Source: Dicaeum eximium (taxonomy: Eukaryota > Chordata > Aves > Passeriformes > Dicaeidae). From it: DNA of 64,000 bases. This document shows positions 62,690 through 64,000 of this stretch, piece after piece (position 1 is the stretch's first letter; each line of letters begins with the position of its first letter). Position numbers and translations under genes: made by a program. Below the pieces are notes generated by a model. It was not told the DNA's origin, did not search any database, and worked only from the letters and a program-made list of their open reading frames with translations. The DNA lies in assembly GCA_013396995.1 (NCBI GenBank), contig VWZP01008598.1:277382-341381 (forward strand). Reading direction: 5' to 3'.

Positions 62690-62742
62690 ATAATTAAGAG
62701 TTGGACTCCATGGTCCTTGTGGATATTCTGTGAATCTGTGTA
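62690..62742 (+). mobile_element. CR1 LINE 3' terminal fragment
   Basis: The sequence 'gagttggactccatggtcct' followed by 'tattctgtgaatctgtg' matches the end of CR1, where a GTTGGACT-C-ATG-TCCTT block is followed by tail octamers. Only about 50 bases are recognisable. Sense plus. Confidence 0.75.
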
Positions 62743-64000
62743 GTGATGGCCGCTTTTGTAGTCCTGTACCACCTTATTCTTTGGAGCTGTGACATTGCAC
62801 ATGAATCACACTTTCATATGGGTCTAATTTGTTTATTAACTCCACTCTGCTGTCATCTGTCAGAAAAAGCATATAATTTCTGAGTTTACTCAGAAAGCGG
62901 TCACAGTGAAGTGTTTTATGGAAAAACAAACAAACAAACAAGACACCCTGTACAGTTGCCAAGAATATATCTGCTGTCCTTTTCACTTGGAGTACCACCA
63001 AACTGGAGAAAAACTAGTCTCCTATCAAGAAAAGAAAACAAACAAATGATGTCTTATTCTTTCTTACATTTGTAAGTAAGATGAGAAAGGGAGAAAGCTG
63101 GTATAGGTGGAGGATTTCAGAGTAGGGGGGAAAAAGACATTTATTAATAAAACAAAACCCCATTTGTGTGAAGTCCATCTGTGACAACACTGCTTTTACA
63201 CTACCAAAGGAAGTTTTGCCTAGTTCTCTCACAAACTTTATAAAGAAATGTGACATGTTGGACCTCTAGTAATGAACATACTCCCAAGGCTGAGAGGTTT
63301 GCCATAAAAAATTGATTGATTTTTGTTTTCCTAACTGCATAACTATTTGTATTACACTAAACAGCTGATACAGAATTCCTTCATCATCACATGAGTCTCC
63401 TGAACAGCCATGTTGGTTGTTCTAAAGGTTTTGTAAAGCAGGGTTGTTCTGGTCTATCTTTCTACCATTACAGCAGCTTTAGCTGTGGTTTCTTGCAGCA
63501 GTTCTGTCTGAAGTTTGTATTCTAAGCATCACGTTCCTTCAGTCTTCTATCCTCATCATACGCTTTTTTTAGACTACTTAAGGCATCCTTCATGCTTCTC
63601 CTCACTGTACTAATAGTGATTCCAAGCTTGCTGGGTTTTGTTTCATCTTGACTTCGGCTTTCTCTGTGCTACTTCTATGTCTGAAATGCCTTACCAAATG
63701 CTGTTCCACCACACTTGCCTACTTTTCAGCAAATCTGTAGCAAGAACTCTAGCTCACAGGTGCTGACAGGAAGCAATCAAACCCAAAATACAACCAAAAT
63801 ATTCTTCATTCATCACTGGCTTCTTGCTGCTTCTTGTCTATTCCCTTTTGTCATTTAGATTGTCAGCTTCTTAAAGCAAAAGATAATTTTCTTTGTAATT
63901 TGAATAGCACTCAGCACTTCACACGTACTTAATAAATACCAAATCAAATAATTTATATCCACATAATAGACTGTTTTTACACAAATATCACAGACTTGTC
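62743..64000. other. Non-coding to window end
   Basis: An (AAAC)n low-complexity run lies at 62923-62941. No gene or transposon was recognised; the small overlapping minus-strand frames (75 and 80 codons) look like chance. Confidence 0.5.
62923..62941. repeat. (AAAC)n short microsatellite
   Basis: About four and a half AAAC units following an A-run; short enough to be stable. Confidence 0.8.

Noticed and set aside
1..64000. CRISPR arrays, tRNA, rRNA or bacterial operon features
   Set aside because: None was seen; the repeats present are eukaryotic microsatellites and retroelements, and no tRNA-like cloverleaf was recognised by eye.

Overview
This window looks like vertebrate, almost certainly bird, nuclear DNA, and a songbird is the best guess. 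It is AT-rich and CpG-poor, with no operon structure and no long open reading frames. It carries several 5'-truncated CR1 retrotransposon 3' ends, two of them closing with the octamer-like tail (variants of TTCTATGATTCTATGA) that marks sauropsid CR1. It also holds one solo LTR of an endogenous retrovirus. I recognise no protein-coding gene. Nearly all open frames are 60-153 codons and look like chance, repeat-derived or gap-derived frames.

Layout. From 1 to about 42.1 kb the sequence reads as intergenic or intronic DNA with isolated repeats: CR1 at 22.27-22.66 kb, a solo LTR at 27.04-27.56 kb, CR1 at 35.86-36.14 and 37.79-38.39 kb, and a TATC microsatellite at 39.80-39.97 kb. From about 42.17 to 43.86 kb there is a strong CpG island interrupted by a 995-base run of N (42619-43613). 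This is the only obvious promoter-like segment, and its transcription start and first exon probably lie inside the gap. From 43.9 kb to the end the DNA returns to AT-rich non-coding sequence with small CR1 fragments at 52.33 and 62.69 kb. It contains one plausible but unproven non-coding exon (44860-44941), which would make this half a first intron if the island fires rightwards.

Structure not explained by the usual features: an interspersed repeat present twice in the same orientation (37.64-37.76 and 45.53-45.65 kb) that is not CR1; three perfect hairpins with 12-14 bp stems (22711, 40294, 56180); a 63-bp tandem duplication inside the LTR that doubles an AP-1 site; and a few protein-like but unidentified segments (11.03-11.17, 48.4-48.9 and 59.39-59.61 kb). 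I found no convincing new biological system. The most useful targets are the gap-interrupted promoter, the dispersed repeat pair and the duplicated LTR enhancer.

Limits: no alignment, RNA or conservation data were available. All family assignments come from motif recognition by eye, and repeat boundaries are approximate to about 10-20 bases.
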